From Endothia cerciana (taxonomy: Eukaryota > Ascomycota > Sordariomycetes > Diaporthales > Cryphonectriaceae), in the NCBI GenBank assembly GCA_026119935.1, contig JALRMH010000009.1, positions 62,001-126,000 on the forward strand: 64,000 bases of DNA, written 5' to 3'. The translations under genes and the position numbers were made by a program. Under the pieces are notes generated by a model. The model was not told the origin of the DNA, did no database searches, and saw only the letters and a program-made list of their open reading frames with translations. Positions 42,227-53,582 of the stretch are shown in pieces. Positions within the stretch are counted from its first letter, which is position 1. Each line of letters begins with the position of its first letter.

Positions 42227-43995
42227 TTAGATTACAGCTGATCTGGACCACGGGTTGAGTTTATCGAGACTAAGGAAAGTTAGCAACTCACGTACAGCGT
42301 GAATGTCGCCATCTTGTTTCCCAGCTTCGACGTCCTTGCCGCACAGAACATCTAGCAACTGTAGTCGAGTGAGCGCCATAAATAAGTCAGGCCGGCTCTC
42401 AGTGTCCTCTCGACCTCCTAATACCACCCGAGGCCGGATAAGACGGGGAGTCAAAACGCCGTTGTTCACAATCAGCCTCTATCTCTCGTCAACATCGGTG
42501 ACCTCGAACTCAAGGGTGAATAATTTGCACGCAGCCCTCTCTCCATCCAGCTGGACTGACAAGACCTCAAACCACTGTCCAATACTGAGATGCGGCCCCA
42601 ACGAGCTCCTGCCTCCAGCCACCATGCCAGTATCTTTTCCAGTCCTGAGCACCTGGGCGCCGGTCAGATAGAAATTACGCCAGACGGCATTTTCTGCTCT
42701 GAACCCCAAATTTTTATATGCCGTACACAGAAGAGTCTTGGACCTGCGAATGAACTGCTCGGCTTTGTCGCATAATGCATCAACTCCTCCCATACTCTCT
42801 CACCTTTGACCTTCTTCAGCAGGAGGGTACTGCCATAGATGAGCGGGATTTCCATCAAACCAGGTCATGTATTTTTGGTAAATGCCCTGCGCACATCAGT
42901 CAACTGGGTAAGCAATATAATCGGAAATGTTATGAGCCCGAACCTTGACACTGTGGCTTACTGATCCGTAGTATCCTTGACAATGCTATGCAGATGAGAT
43001 GGCGGGAGGCAGTCGGATGCGCTCCGCGATTTCGATTCCGGTCATACCTGACGACGTAGTGCAGAATCAGCGCGGTTGGAGAGCCGGAGTGGTGGCGTCT
43101 TGGTAAGGTGGACTCATCAAGATTCATCATGCGAACAGTCTGGTCATGGAAATATCCATACATGTCCCTCTGATAGGATAGCCTGGTGATGAGGTCCTTG
43201 TTTCCCCAAGTCGGCCAATTGTGGCTTCCAAAGACTACTTCGCAATCACCACAGAACAGCATGATCGCCTCAAGGTATATGGACCATGTCTTGGCGTCTC
43301 TGACTTGAGCACCTCGGAGAGTTATCTATATAGGAAGTTTAGGGAATGGCCTCAAATATTTCGGAAACTTAAGCCTGTGAGCGATGGATCAAGTTAAAAT
43401 GTTATGCATACAGTTCGTGGCCGTCTCCGGCACACATAATGCCTTGAAGTCTGGAAAAGAGAAGTTGATTTCTGCAAGGGCTTCAGTCCCTGGAACCATT
43501 TGGAAGACAACGCGGACACCATCGACTACGTGCTCTTCTCCGGTATTTTGGATTAAGATGTTGGGTGGTATGAGTGATGTTGAACCCGTGCTGGATCCCA
43601 TCCCCAAGCCAACACCAACCTGCCCTTTCGGGCCTCGAGGTAGAGCATCCCCGTATATGTATGCACCACGCCGCTGCATTGCTGGACCTGCCATGACGCT
43701 CTCGCTCACGGTGGCCTCCATAAACCCTTCCGACACAATGAACGGCACCTGTGTGTCCTCCGCAACAACGCCTCGGGCTCCCATGGCGTGGTCCCCGTGC
43801 GAGTGGGAATAGATCATGCCAGTGACGGGCATTTCCTTGCCACGATGAGCTTGGTAGAGCCCCAATGCCGCTGTAGTGCACTCACAAGAGATAAGCAGAT
43901 CGATTATGATGATTCACTGCTTGCCTTCGACGATGGTGATGTTGGAGAGGTCCAAGGCGCGGACATGATAGATGCCTGGGACGATCTTTTGGCAA
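42227..43995 (-). pseudogene. Broken alkyl/aryl sulfatase gene (metallo-beta-lactamase fold, BDS1/SdsA-like)
   Basis: Reading on the minus strand, KIVPGIYHVRALDLSNITIV is followed by TGA at 43916-43914, then DLLISCECTTAALGLYQAHR and the zinc-binding MIYSHSHGDHAMGARGVV. The alkylsulfatase body continues: AGPAMQRRGAYIYGDALPRG, then CEVVFGSHNWPTWGNKD, RDMYGYFHDQTVRMMNL, WFDGNPAHLWQYPPAEEG, FRAENAVWRNFYLTGAQVLR and an SCP2-like C-terminal domain. Breaks: frame loss after MNLDESTLP (about 43100-42870), TGA at 42802-42800, about 25 residues missing near 42730, and TAG at 42481-42479 where Trp is expected (DER, stop, RLIV). The N-terminus is absent. The enzyme family hydrolyses alkyl sulfates such as SDS. 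Confidence 0.85.
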
Positions 43996-46251
43996 ATCGG
44001 GTGTGGGTGTCGACATGGACAGCACAGCTACAATGCACTGGTCAGATGAGAAGCCCAACGTGACGGCCGCGCACGAGCCGTCTTCGAAGCTGGAGGTTCC
44101 TCTAGACAACAACGAAGGCTATGACGTGGCAGGGCAACGAAACGTCATTCACACGGTCGATCGGCGTCTCTTCTTTATCTCGGGCTCATGCAAGCCATAT
44201 CGTTCCTGCACTGAGCCAGTCTAGCAGCCACCGCCGTTGCTGGAATGAGACCCGAAGATTTGTAGCTTTGAGTTGGCCAACTTTATGGATGTTTGCCCCT
44301 CTGGAAGCTTTATCCATATCATCAGATCTAGGGATGCCTTTTGTTTGGACCAATCGATCACAATACTCGTCTTTTCGCTCCTGACGTGCTGCTACAATTG
44401 CCTGCCTTGCTTCTGGCCGAAAGGTTTGTCCGCGAATCTTAGTTGATTGTGCTCGCCTGGGGGGAGATCAGTATGATAGTTAGTTGATACAATGGCTGTG
44501 AAAACTAATTATCATTTAGGCGGTATGTCTTGCTCGTCTCAAGTATTTAGGTTTCGTTAGCCACTGGACGCACACCTTATCTCCCTGCGACTACTCTCGG
44601 CACCTCTGAAGCTGGATGCTTCCTCACCGTTGTCTCCTTCCCACCAAAACCCTATACGTAATTATTGACTGTCGAGCTCGCGGTTGATAGTCTATTAGCG
44701 TGCCTCATTATTCTACCCCACCAGTCTTCTCGGCTCAGCTTTAGGAGGCATCCTAGGCCTTTCTCTTTCGAATGGCTGGCCTAGGCAATCTAATCGGATG
44801 ATGTTGCATATTTATGCGGAGGGAATCATGACATATATAATCGGCCTAGCAGGATTCGTCTGTATAGCGGACTTCCTTAAAAGAGCCCACAAGAGCTGGC
44901 CATCCCCGCCATAAACGACTTTACAAATGGGTACCAATATAGTTTGACTTATCCGATAAAGTACCTTAGTTATGTCAACAAGTCTGTATACCTTCTAAGC
45001 GTTCCTCGAGCTTCTGCCCCACCCAACCACATATTCTCGCAAAGGAACACATTCTCGGAGCCCGAACCACGATCCCTACCGGCCCTTCCCTTCTAATATC
45101 ATCTAGGGGCACGTCTGATTTGTTAAAGAACTTGAAAAGCAGCCGAAGGATCCCTCGACGTACACTTAAAGACATGACGAGAAGAAAATTTCATGTTTGC
45201 GAGGGCTATATAGCACGTCGACCCTTCTCGCAGTCACAACATAGGGATTAACAGCTGGTGCGGGCTTTGCGTCTTGCACTAACATACAGCCATTTCTATC
45301 ACAACGGCAATATCTAAAGCACGGGTGCAACTTTTCATAGTGTACGGTACTGCTCGGGTAGACGTGTGCTCCTACATGTCTCCCCATGTCTATCCTTTCC
45401 TCCAACCCCAAGAAATCTCTCTTTCCTGATTCCAGGTCACGGAGCTAATCAAGAACCCTGCGAGTCAGAAACCCGTCATCGCATGCTTCGCTTGCTAGGA
45501 CGAAGTCCCTCTGTCGCTAGGAACTTGATAACATAGCTACTGGTGAGATTGAGGGTGCTCTTGACCGTCTCTCTGATCGAGTGCTTGTCGAGTTTTGGTG
45601 GTCTATCGAGGCTTAAAGACCCCATAGGTCTCTACTCCACCCCAACCAATCCCCTTTGATTTGGGACTGCCTCCATTGTCAAGGGAGATATTCGGGGCCG
45701 TGAAACTGGTTCTCTGCCGTTTTCAAAGAGGCTCTGAACTTCCTCGATATGCTATCAGAGGCAGAGTCCACGCACTGTGGGGGATGCGGGCTGGGGCCAA
45801 GTGTTCCTAGAGCTTAATCAGAGGACTATGGCTTGCAAGGATTGCCCAAGTAGCTCCCTATTGCCCGCTGATTAGCAAATTGGGCGAGATTTTAAACGCG
45901 AAAACGGAACCAAAAAATGGTTCGTCAGCTGGGAAGGAGGAAACCGTGGCCCAGCTGACCGGCTTGGGGAGGTGACGGGATCTTTGGCGATTGATAGCTC
46001 AGCGAGGTTGGAGCCTGGCAGGTTCGCGTAGCCAACTTCATCATCAACCTTACAGAGAACGGCTAATACGGAAGCGCTACCCCGGGGGCGATGCTGCTAC
46101 TGCGGCTCGGCCACAAAGACATGCCAAAATAAGAACCCAGGGGCACATTACTTATCGTGCGTAGCCAAAAGTCCATCGAGTGCAGGAAGAGTGGGCTCAA
46201 AGTCCATTAAGTATAGAAACAGTAAAAGTTAGAAAAGCGTTCCGTGTCTTT
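43996..46251. other. Gene-free region closing the accessory island
   Basis: Short frames at 44975-45411 on the minus strand and 45530-45830 on the plus strand have some protein character (for example RNLITVLLVRLRVLL and a Cys-containing run ACKDCPSSSLLPAD) but no recognised domain, start or splice structure. They may be remnants of further decayed genes. Confidence 0.35.
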
Positions 46252-47064
46252 TCAGTTCGTAGGTCCATCCGTCAAGGGAACGTATCGAACAGCAAACAGC
46301 CTCCTTCTCTCCACCTTCCCGCTCTCGTCCTTATCCACCGCCCAGACATGCTGCCCACCGCCCCCGTCGTCATCATCCACGGGGATAAACATCCTCCCCG
46401 GCGCCCTCAGCTGCTCGATCAGCTCGGGGTGCATGGTCACCGCAGAAGCCCCAACATGAATCGCGTCCCAGCCCTTGCCGCGCCTCTCGACCGTCCCCAT
46501 CTCCTCGCCTCGCAGCTCCGCGTCGGGCTCGACCCACCCCCTGCGCCCGTCCCCGACGCGGAACTTGACCCGGCCGCTGTTGAGGAACCCACGCCCTTCC
46601 GCGCTCCTGCGCATGTTCGCCTCGGCTAGGTCCTTGAGCTGGGGGATGTGCTCCACGCCCATCACCGTGCCTCTCGGCCCGATAAGCTCGGCGATCACGT
46701 GGGTTAGGTAGCCACTGCCGGAGCCGATGTCCAGCACGCGTGGGGCTGGGTTGTGGCCCGATGGCAGGAGGTAGGGCAGGAGGTTCTCGACGGCGCAGGT
46801 GTGCATGTGTGGTGCGCTGATGGTCGCCCCGTGGCCTATGCTCTGGGGTGAGTCCGTATAGGGCGCTGTAGGAGCATAGTGTCCGCGGTCGACCTCGTAA
46901 TCATCAGCGGAGAGTGGCCAGAGGGAGAGGGGGGCAGGGGTCGCGGTAGGATATATATCTACCTTTAGAAAGGCATCCCTCACCCGCTCATCGGTGATGA
47001 GCCCATGCCGCCACAGCTGCTGGATCAAGTCCTCGTTCGAGACGCCGGAGCTCATCCATGCCAT
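46252..47064 (-). CDS. Protein-L-isoaspartate O-methyltransferase
   Basis: SAM-dependent repair enzyme that methylates isoaspartyl residues in aged proteins. I start it at ATG 47064 (MAWMSSGVSNEDLIQQLWRH), the usual position of the family's start, although the frame stays open upstream to a non-ATG codon. Exons are 47064-46963 and 46893-46252, giving 247 residues. The 69-base intron (gtagat...attacgag) has length divisible by three and no stop, so reading through would insert 23 residues; splicing restores AFLKVDRGHYAPTAPYTDSP, the family form. Active-site and SAM motifs: SIGHGATISAPHMHTCAVE, then RVLDIGSGSGYLTHVIAEL and GVEHIPQL. C-terminal GWDAIHVGASAVTMHPELIE follows. Probably cytosolic. 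Confidence 0.93.
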   Translation of the reverse strand: MAWMSSGVSNEDLIQQLWRHGLITDERVRDAFLKVDIYPTATPAPLSLWPLSADDYEVDRGHYAPTAPYTDSPQSIGHGATISAPHMHTCAVENLLPYLLPSGHNPAPRVLDIGSGSGYLTHVIAELIGPRGTVMGVEHIPQLKDLAEANMRRSAEGRGFLNSGRVKFRVGDGRRGWVEPDAELRGEEMGTVERRGKGWDAIHVGASAVTMHPELIEQLRAPGRMFIPVDDDDGGGGQHVWAVDKDESGKVERRRLFAVRYVPLTDGPTN

Positions 47065-48539
47065 TGTGTTGATGCCCTTGCTCCCACTGCTGCTGTGGTT
47101 ACTTCGGCCAAAGGATGCTCGGTTAAATGGCGTTGGGATAGATGCGAGGAGTCGGCAGAGGTGTCGGCAGGGGTGTCGCTGGAGTGAAGCCAGGATGGTA
47201 GCTGTGGAGGACGGTTGAGTAGGCGATGCCCGTGATCCGTGAGGCACTCGAGGACGAACCAGTTGAGGAAGCCCTGAAGATGACCCCCTCCATGGTACGG
47301 TGGTGGAATGATCTAGTTTCGTGTGATATCACTGACGTACGGCAGGACCCTGAACTCTGTACATCTCTTGGGAGTGGCAAGAGCAGCACGGTTATCAAGC
47401 TCACAGGCCAGAGAAGGTCCTTGTGCAGGTCCCGGAGCACTGGTCTGATGGGTGGGTTTGAGTGAGGTCATGTCACATGTGTGCGGGCTTAGTTGGACTT
47501 GCAGCACTGGATGGCGGGACAGGTTGACCCCCACCTTATTATTCATCCCCGCGATTCGCGATGGCCCGGTGTCCCGCCAACGGATACGGACCGTTGGCGT
47601 CGGACTGGACTGGGCATTATATCTTCCGAGGGTTCGTGTCTTGTCTAGGGATTTAGTTTTCGGTGTGTCCCTTGCCTCATGCTCGTTGCTGCGGCCTCGC
47701 GCCGGATCCCTTCCTATTGTCAACATCTTGCAGGTAGTGTCTTGGTCAAAGTAATGTCGTGATCGAGCAATGGTTGACGCATGGTGGGCCGCGATCCTGC
47801 GTGGGGATCTCAAGAGGCCTCCGCGTCCGAGGAGGACGGGCCGGAGACAGAGAGCGGCCAAGAGAATACACAATGGGAGGGATGTGGGGGAGTGAGATCA
47901 GTGGCGAAAGAAGAGAAGAGTTGTGACTGCAGGATCTCGGTGATAGCCTTAATCAGGGTTGGTATGAGGTAGAGCCATCACGTCGGCTACAGCTAGATCT
48001 CCCCCGCTTTCCTCCCTTCGGGGGCCCCCTTTTCCATAACCACGGTGAGCACCTGCGGGGCAGGACGATTTGAGACGCACCGGTATAGCGCAGATCGCGA
48101 AAATTGATGCGGAGAGTCAGACATCATGATTCGATTCTAATCAAGGCTCCACAAGCTCGAAGGCAGGACGATCATTTCGTAGCCTGCCAGCTCGAGGCTG
48201 AGCCTCGTGATATACGCAATGGTTCTGGACCCAAGGGAAAATCGAAAGCCACGATGGCTCCGGTAGTGTGCTGGACGCAGACAACCGCCATTCCCATCCA
48301 CCTTGCCTCATACCCGATCCGGCGACCCTTTCCACCTCTTCCCGGAGCACTTATTGACCAGTCCTAACCATTACCCCGGTGGCGTCGCATACTTAGCCAT
48401 CGTAAGGGCCCACTACTGTGGTGAGGCCCTCCTGGCCGCCTCCAGTCTCCTGGGTATCATCCACAGCGGGGCCCAACGAAGGAGCCCTCGGCGCGCACAC
48501 CCTAGATCCGATAAAAAATCAAGTAAACATGCGTCACGC
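47065..48539. other. Intergenic region between the isoaspartyl methyltransferase and BSD2 genes
   Basis: A minus-strand open frame at 47313-47873 has the composition of non-coding GC-rich DNA and no family resemblance. The region should hold the methyltransferase promoter and the BSD2 terminator. No specific element recognised. Confidence 0.45.
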
Positions 48540-49805
48540 TCACACGACCGTCTCGGCATTCTCCCCCTCCGCGATGATTGGAATACCCAGCCCGCGGTCT
48601 GGGCTCTGCAACACAAGCTGTTCATGCCGCCTGGCCTTGAGGTAGTCACTGACGGACCTGATCAAGATGAACCAGCCAACAATCATCAGGATATACGCGA
48701 CCCACTCGGAGCTCGCAACATCCGAAAAGCTGCCACCACCATTCCCATCACCACCGCTTCCGCCCTGGACGGAGCCGGGGTCGAAGTCATGGCTGTTTGG
48801 ATCTGGCGGAGCCGCGTATCCATCGCCTCCGGGCATGCCATCACCACCGCTGCCGCCGGACGAGCCCTTCATGTAGAAGCCATATTGGATGAGCGTGATA
48901 CCGAGACCGGCACGGGAGCCGTTCTTGGCTGCGTGGGTGGAATGGAGCAGGTAGGTGAGCAGAAAGCCGACGAGCTGGAAGGACATGGAGATCATGCCAT
49001 TCCAGATAAAGGAGAAGACGGAGCCGACGGGCATGCCGTCAATGTAGACCTCGTCGGGTCCGCCGAGGCCGGGAGCGAGAATGGTGGTTTCCCAGTATGG
49101 AGGGGCTGCGTCTGCGGCGGCTTGTTCGTAGGACTGTACATCACAAAGAAGACATGTCAGTGGATCGTTCGGAAACGCGACTCACATAGCGCGGAATTTG
49201 TGGACGGAGAGTAGAAGAAACGCACCGGAGGCTGTTCCTCTTTCTCACTGCTTCCTCTCTCGGGCTTAGCGGTTAAGTTGGAAAAGACGCCATCGCTCTG
49301 TATACCGCTGCCAAAGACCCTGTTCGAATTCGCTGCTGCTGCTGCCGCGGCCGCGGTGACGTTGGTGTTCGAGCCCGTAGACTGTGAGGATGGGGTGCCG
49401 GCCCCGGAACCGCCGGTCGACGATGTCTGTTGCGACCTGGTACCACTGGCGGTTGCAAGCTGTACGGGGTCCGAGTTCTGCCTGACGAGTCGCTGTCTGT
49501 CGTCGGGCTCGTCTTCCGAGTCGGAATCGTCAGCGTCAAATGCGTCGGCGAGGGTCGGGTCCCGGACCTGTCTGTTGCGGGTGGTCGGCGAGGAGGCCCT
49601 GGAGTGGAAGGATGGTGGAGGCGAGTGCGGTGGTGGTTGGGCGGAGGAGACATGGTCATCCTCGTCGTGGGCGTTGACCTGTTTGATTGATCAGGAGGAT
49701 GTCAGCGGGAAGTCCCTTTCGTGCTTATCTATTTATAGGCTGTAGGTGCCCGTGGTTGTACTGATTGATCGTGACGATGCTTACCCTCTCGTATCGCCCC
49801 GACAT
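48540..49805 (-). CDS. bsd2: BSD2/NDFIP-family membrane adaptor for Rsp5-type ubiquitin ligase
   Basis: Golgi/endosomal three-helix protein that recruits the HECT ligase Rsp5 to membrane cargo such as metal transporters. Exons 49805-49785, 49678-49226 and 49133-48540 (introns gtaagc...tcaaacag and gtgcgt...atgtacag) encode 355 residues in phase. Exon 1 gives only MSGRYER. A long Ser/Pro-rich acidic cytosolic region follows (DADDSDSEDEPDD). The WW-binding PPxY motif, PPSY at residues 157-160, is split by intron 2. Membrane part: GSVFSFIWNGMISMSFQLVG, then FLLTYLLHSTHAAKNGSRAG, LGITLIQYGFYMKG and EWVAYILMIVGWFILIRSV. A Gly/Ser-rich loop (GGSGGDGMPGGDG) separates helices two and three. Family assignment is firm; orthology to yeast Bsd2 is by overall layout. 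Confidence 0.92.
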
Positions 49806-51040
49806 TTTGCCGGTCGATTAGGGGGCTGCTGACAAGGAAAAGGAAGATAGTAGATGTTGGTGTCGATGTCGATGTCGGAGAGATGGTCGGAGAGATGTCT
49901 GTTCGGAAGGTGATGCGTCGGACTGTGTGTCGGTGTTGCGCCACCCTGGCCCGGCGCTGGTTTGACCTGAGTCTGACTTCGTGTCGCTGCAACGATACGG
50001 AAGCAAAGAGACGCCGAGGCGATGCCGCTCGCAACCGACCAAAGAGAAGAGAAGAGAAGAGAGGAAAAAAAAAGAAAAAAGGAGAAGGTTTCTAAGAAGT
50101 CAGAGATGTCGGAGAGTCACAACAGGAAGATGTAAACAGTAAGGAATGCAAGAAATGTCGTCGAGCGTCGGTAGAGAAATGGGCCCTGGGGGGGGGGGGG
50201 GAGGATTATTGATTGGAAAGGGACGTAAAGTGAGTCGTCAGCCTAGGGAACGGCAGGAATGAAAGGAAGGATGGGGAGAAAGAGAGTTCCCTCCCTCTCG
50301 CCGGGCAGCGGAGTCACTATGATATGTCTCAGCCTAGCCCTTCAAGGTTAGGTAAGTACACAGGCCGGCCTGCCACGCCACCCGCTCAGGCTGTCTTGGG
50401 CCAGGTCTCTGGGGTCACGAAGGCACGGGTCAGCAGGTAGATCAGGGGTTTGCTGTGCTGTGGTGGTGATGCCCCTTCTGTGCCCCTTCTGTGCCCCTTC
50501 TGTGCTCCTTCCTTAGCGCCCTGTACCACTCACTGTATTATATGGTAGTCCAGGGCAGCGCCTGTCGCCTCGCCTGCACCTGGCTTCCGTTCAACGTTCC
50601 GAGGTCTGCACTGATTTGCTGACCAACAAATGGGACTGGAACCCACCCATTTCCACCGTCTTCCACTATTGACGGTACGCTACAGTACGGCATTGCAAGC
50701 GGGACAACATTGGAGCGAGGAGGAAATTGCACAGGGGCCGACTCATTCAATGCTCTCAGCTGTCTGCACTGCCACATCTTCCCAATCCATGCCCCCTGAA
50801 AATTGGACTGGCTGATTGAAGTAAATCTTGGCCCCGTCCATGATTATTGAAGTTTGAGTCGAGGCTAGCACGGGCCAAGTCAGGGGTCCATCGCATCTCG
50901 ACGTCACCTCTTTTTTCTTTCCTTCAGTTTCTTTTTCGTCCACAGTTGACGTCCTCGACATCCCATTCCGACATCCGCCCCGCGGAGGAGATGTAGGTAG
51001 CAGTCTCTCCACCGCTCAACACCACCCAAGGAGAGTCAAC
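49806..51040. other. Divergent promoter region of BSD2 and the CBP6-like gene
   Basis: No gene. It contains purine-rich sequence near 50040-50085, a 14-G run at 50188-50201 and a short tandem repeat. The BSD2 gene and the CBP6-like gene are transcribed away from it. Confidence 0.5.
50470..50502. repeat. Three tandem copies of an 11-bp unit
   Basis: TGCCCCTTCTG is repeated three times exactly with a degenerate fourth copy (tgctcctt). Lies in the divergent promoter region; function unknown. Confidence 0.85.
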
Positions 51041-51485
51041 ATGGCTTCCAGGGAGGTATGCGACCCGCCTTGTTCAGTTCACGAGAGGGCCTCGGTACTG
51101 ACACTACAGGCAGGCCCTCCGCAGGACAGCCCTCACGGCCCTCGCCGCGTGGCCCAAAGACCCTCTCCGGCCGACCGCCCAGCTTGGCGAGGTCCTCTCC
51201 GCCCGGTTGAACTCCGTCCCTCCCAGATTCCCCGGCAGCCCTCCCGTCACCGACCCGGCCACCCACGACCAGCAGCAGGTCAACGCTGTCCTGTCCCTCC
51301 TCGGCAACAAGTTCAGCCGGAGATATGCACTGGACCCGGACAGGAGCATGACGGGGGGCTTGATGCGGCCTAGGAGCAACCCGGGGTACTATACGGAACT
51401 GATCAGGGATCTGGAGGAGGTCCCGACGAGGACGTGGCTGCAGAAGGTTGGCATCAGGCTGAGGGGCATGATCAGGTTCTCGTGA
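51041..51485 (+). CDS. CBP6/UQCC2-like mitochondrial bc1-complex assembly factor
   Basis: Two exons, 51041-51055 and 51114-51485 (intron gtatgc...acaggcag, 58 bases), encode 128 residues. The first exon holds only MASRE. The product continues ALRRTALTALAAWPKDPLRP, then TAQLGEVLSARLN, and ends MRPRSNPGYYTELIRDLEEV and VGIRLRGMIRFS. The pattern of a short basic start, WPKDxLRPxxQLGxVL and SNPxYYTxLxxxLEE is that of the CBP6/UQCC2 family, which with CBP3 promotes cytochrome b synthesis and complex III assembly in mitochondria. The acceptor is the second AG (gcag), since the first would break frame. Assigned from pattern recall; moderately sure. Confidence 0.72.
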
Positions 51486-52203
51486 GCGTCTCGGTTGCGA
51501 TCAGCGTGAACGTGAGGGGTTGGACCATGAGGGGTTGGGCCACGGGCAAGGCCGGGCAGGCAGGATGACAGCTCGAGATGTGCCCGGATGCACCCGGCGC
51601 CGTCGCCAGAACCGCTCCATGGACTTCCGCCCGCCAACCCAGCTCGTCCTAGCAAGGGCCAGCCCCAGCATCAATACATCAACCATACTTCTCTCCGTTC
51701 CGTTACCCGTCGATGAGGCCATATTGCGCCACGGCGTTTCAGGACCACCTCGACATCCACACGACAGACGGTATCAAGACATCACGAGCTCGAGCTCGGC
51801 GGGCAGAGATGTAGCCCATTTCGGAGCTTGTCGGCTGTGTTCTCGTGTTCTCTGCGATGGGCTCGGGCGTTTCGCCAGATGAGAGGTTGGAGGGTTGTCC
51901 AAGCGTGTCTTGTCAACACGGCGCGGTGTGACCTGGGCACCGTGTGGAGAGACGGTTCCATGGAGCGTACTGGCTCTCTCTTGCATATGATGGTATCTCT
52001 ATTGCAGATGCCCACTGTATGTCTGAAGTTGTACTGTACAACTCGTCTCGGAAATACGTCTCATCCTGCTCGTCCGAGATCGAGTCGGTCTTTATACATC
52101 ATGTGTGATCCGTACCTCCCAATACCGCAGCCAACCATGCATGATCCAGACCCTCTGGACCCTCGAAATCATATTGCGCCCCTTCCATAGTCCTTTTATA
52201 GCA
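51486..52203. other. Intergenic region between convergent CBP6-like and CTP1 genes
   Basis: Receives the 3' ends of both genes. No coding sequence or repeat is evident. Confidence 0.5.
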
Positions 52204-53582
52204 TCAAATATACCTCCTCTCGGGATCCATCCGATCAAAACCCTCCATGCACTTCTCGTACATCGTAAAGACGATCGCGCCACTCATCACCAACCGCACC
52301 AGCCTCGGCGCAACACCGCTCCAGAACGTCAACACCCCCTCCTCTCTGAAAATCATTCCAGCACACCTCACGCTGTTTCCATACATCTGCCTCGCCTCAA
52401 TACTCTGCATCCGCGTCTTGATCGTATCCAATGGCTGCGTCACTAGGACCGTCACCAACCCCGCCGTCGCACCTATGCCGAATGTCGCCGGGGTCGAGAG
52501 CTTCTCGCCAGGGGTCACGTAGGACTGGGCGGCCTGCTTGAAGAAGTTGTAGCTGCCGAACCGCACTGCTGAGTTGGCGGCCTGGCGCGCGGTGGTCGGC
52601 ACGAAACCCGCAAAGAAGCCAGCAATACCGCGCTCGCGGTAGATTATCGGCACGGCGTGGAGGAAGCCGCGCATCCGCGGCTGGGCGCGTTTGCGGTCGT
52701 CGATGCTAGAGAGTGGTGAGGATCAGAGGGGTCCGTACAGAGGGAGACAGAGCACGCGCAAAGGCTCGAGGAAACGCAGGGAGGCGTCAGGGGCCATACA
52801 GTTGTGTCTTGATGGATTCTGTGGGAGTCACTGCGAGCAGGGACTCGGTCACGCCGGCTGCAAATCCTGCAAGGGCGGCGCGTGGGCCAGTGACCTTGCC
52901 CTCAGCGTCGGCGAGGAGGCGTTTGTATTGGTCGAAGGCGACGAATCCTGCCAGAAGCACGATCAGTCAGTACTTGGTGCTCATGGTGGCTCAAAGCCAG
53001 ACGCTGAGGTCGAAAATACAGGGACATACGTATGCCAGCCTTAGCCGAGTTGCCAATAATCAGGGTCGTACATCCCGCGTACCACTGCTTTCCGAATGGC
53101 GGCCAAGGAAGCTTCTGGCCGTCGGGGAGCCTGCGGTTGAGCTGTGTCCTAGTTTTCGCGACTGCCCAAGGAAAACCTTATCAGCTCTGATCCGTCTAGC
53201 CGTTGCAGGTTCGCCCAACACCCCGTCGGGGGCGCCGTAGCCCAGGCAGTCATGATAGCCCGTCAGGGTGGTCTGCTCTCGCTATGCCATCGCGAGAGGA
53301 TTGTTGAGGAGGTTGGTTGGGTGGGGGGGGGGGGCGTTGGAGCCGCTCGCGGAGGAGGATTCCAAGGGTAAACGTACACTCCGCAGGATAGGTTATTGCT
53401 AGACACGTCGTCAGCACATCGATTCGCCCAGCGCCTAGAAGGTGCGCACTAGACTCAGACTTACTGATCTCGATACCGCCCGCTAAACTCCCTGCCAGGA
53501 CCGACCGCAATGGACTCGGCGGCGGCAACTTGCTGTCCTTCGTCGTTGCCGCTGCAGTTGCAGCCGGTGTGGTGGAAGCCAT
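52204..53582 (-). CDS. ctp1: Mitochondrial tricarboxylate (citrate) carrier
   Basis: Inner-membrane exchanger of citrate for malate, isocitrate or phosphoenolpyruvate. Five exons: 53582-53465, 53398-53378 (only 21 bases), 53161-53030, 52947-52800 and 52705-52204; all phases agree, giving 306 residues, the normal carrier length. Three mitochondrial-carrier signatures are present: ITYPAEFAKTRTQL (restored across intron 2), VTPTESIKTQL and VTQPLDTIKTRMQSIEA. Other CTP hallmarks: LPDGQKLPWPPFGKQWYAGC, TTLIIGNSAKAGIRFVAFDQ, AGFFAGFVPTTARQAANSAV and TFWSGVAPRLVRLVMSGAIV. Intron 2 (216 bases) contains a 12-G/C run. The N-terminus MASTTPAATAAATT is short and Ala/Thr-rich. Confidence 0.96.

Noticed and set aside
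24240..46251. Calling the island a secondary-metabolite cluster because of the P450 and dehydrogenase remnants
   Set aside because: No polyketide synthase, peptide synthetase or terpene synthase is present and the enzyme genes are dead.
48303..49214. A 303-codon plus-strand open frame overlapping BSD2
   Set aside because: Antisense shadow of BSD2 exon 3 and its intron; no independent start context or protein family.
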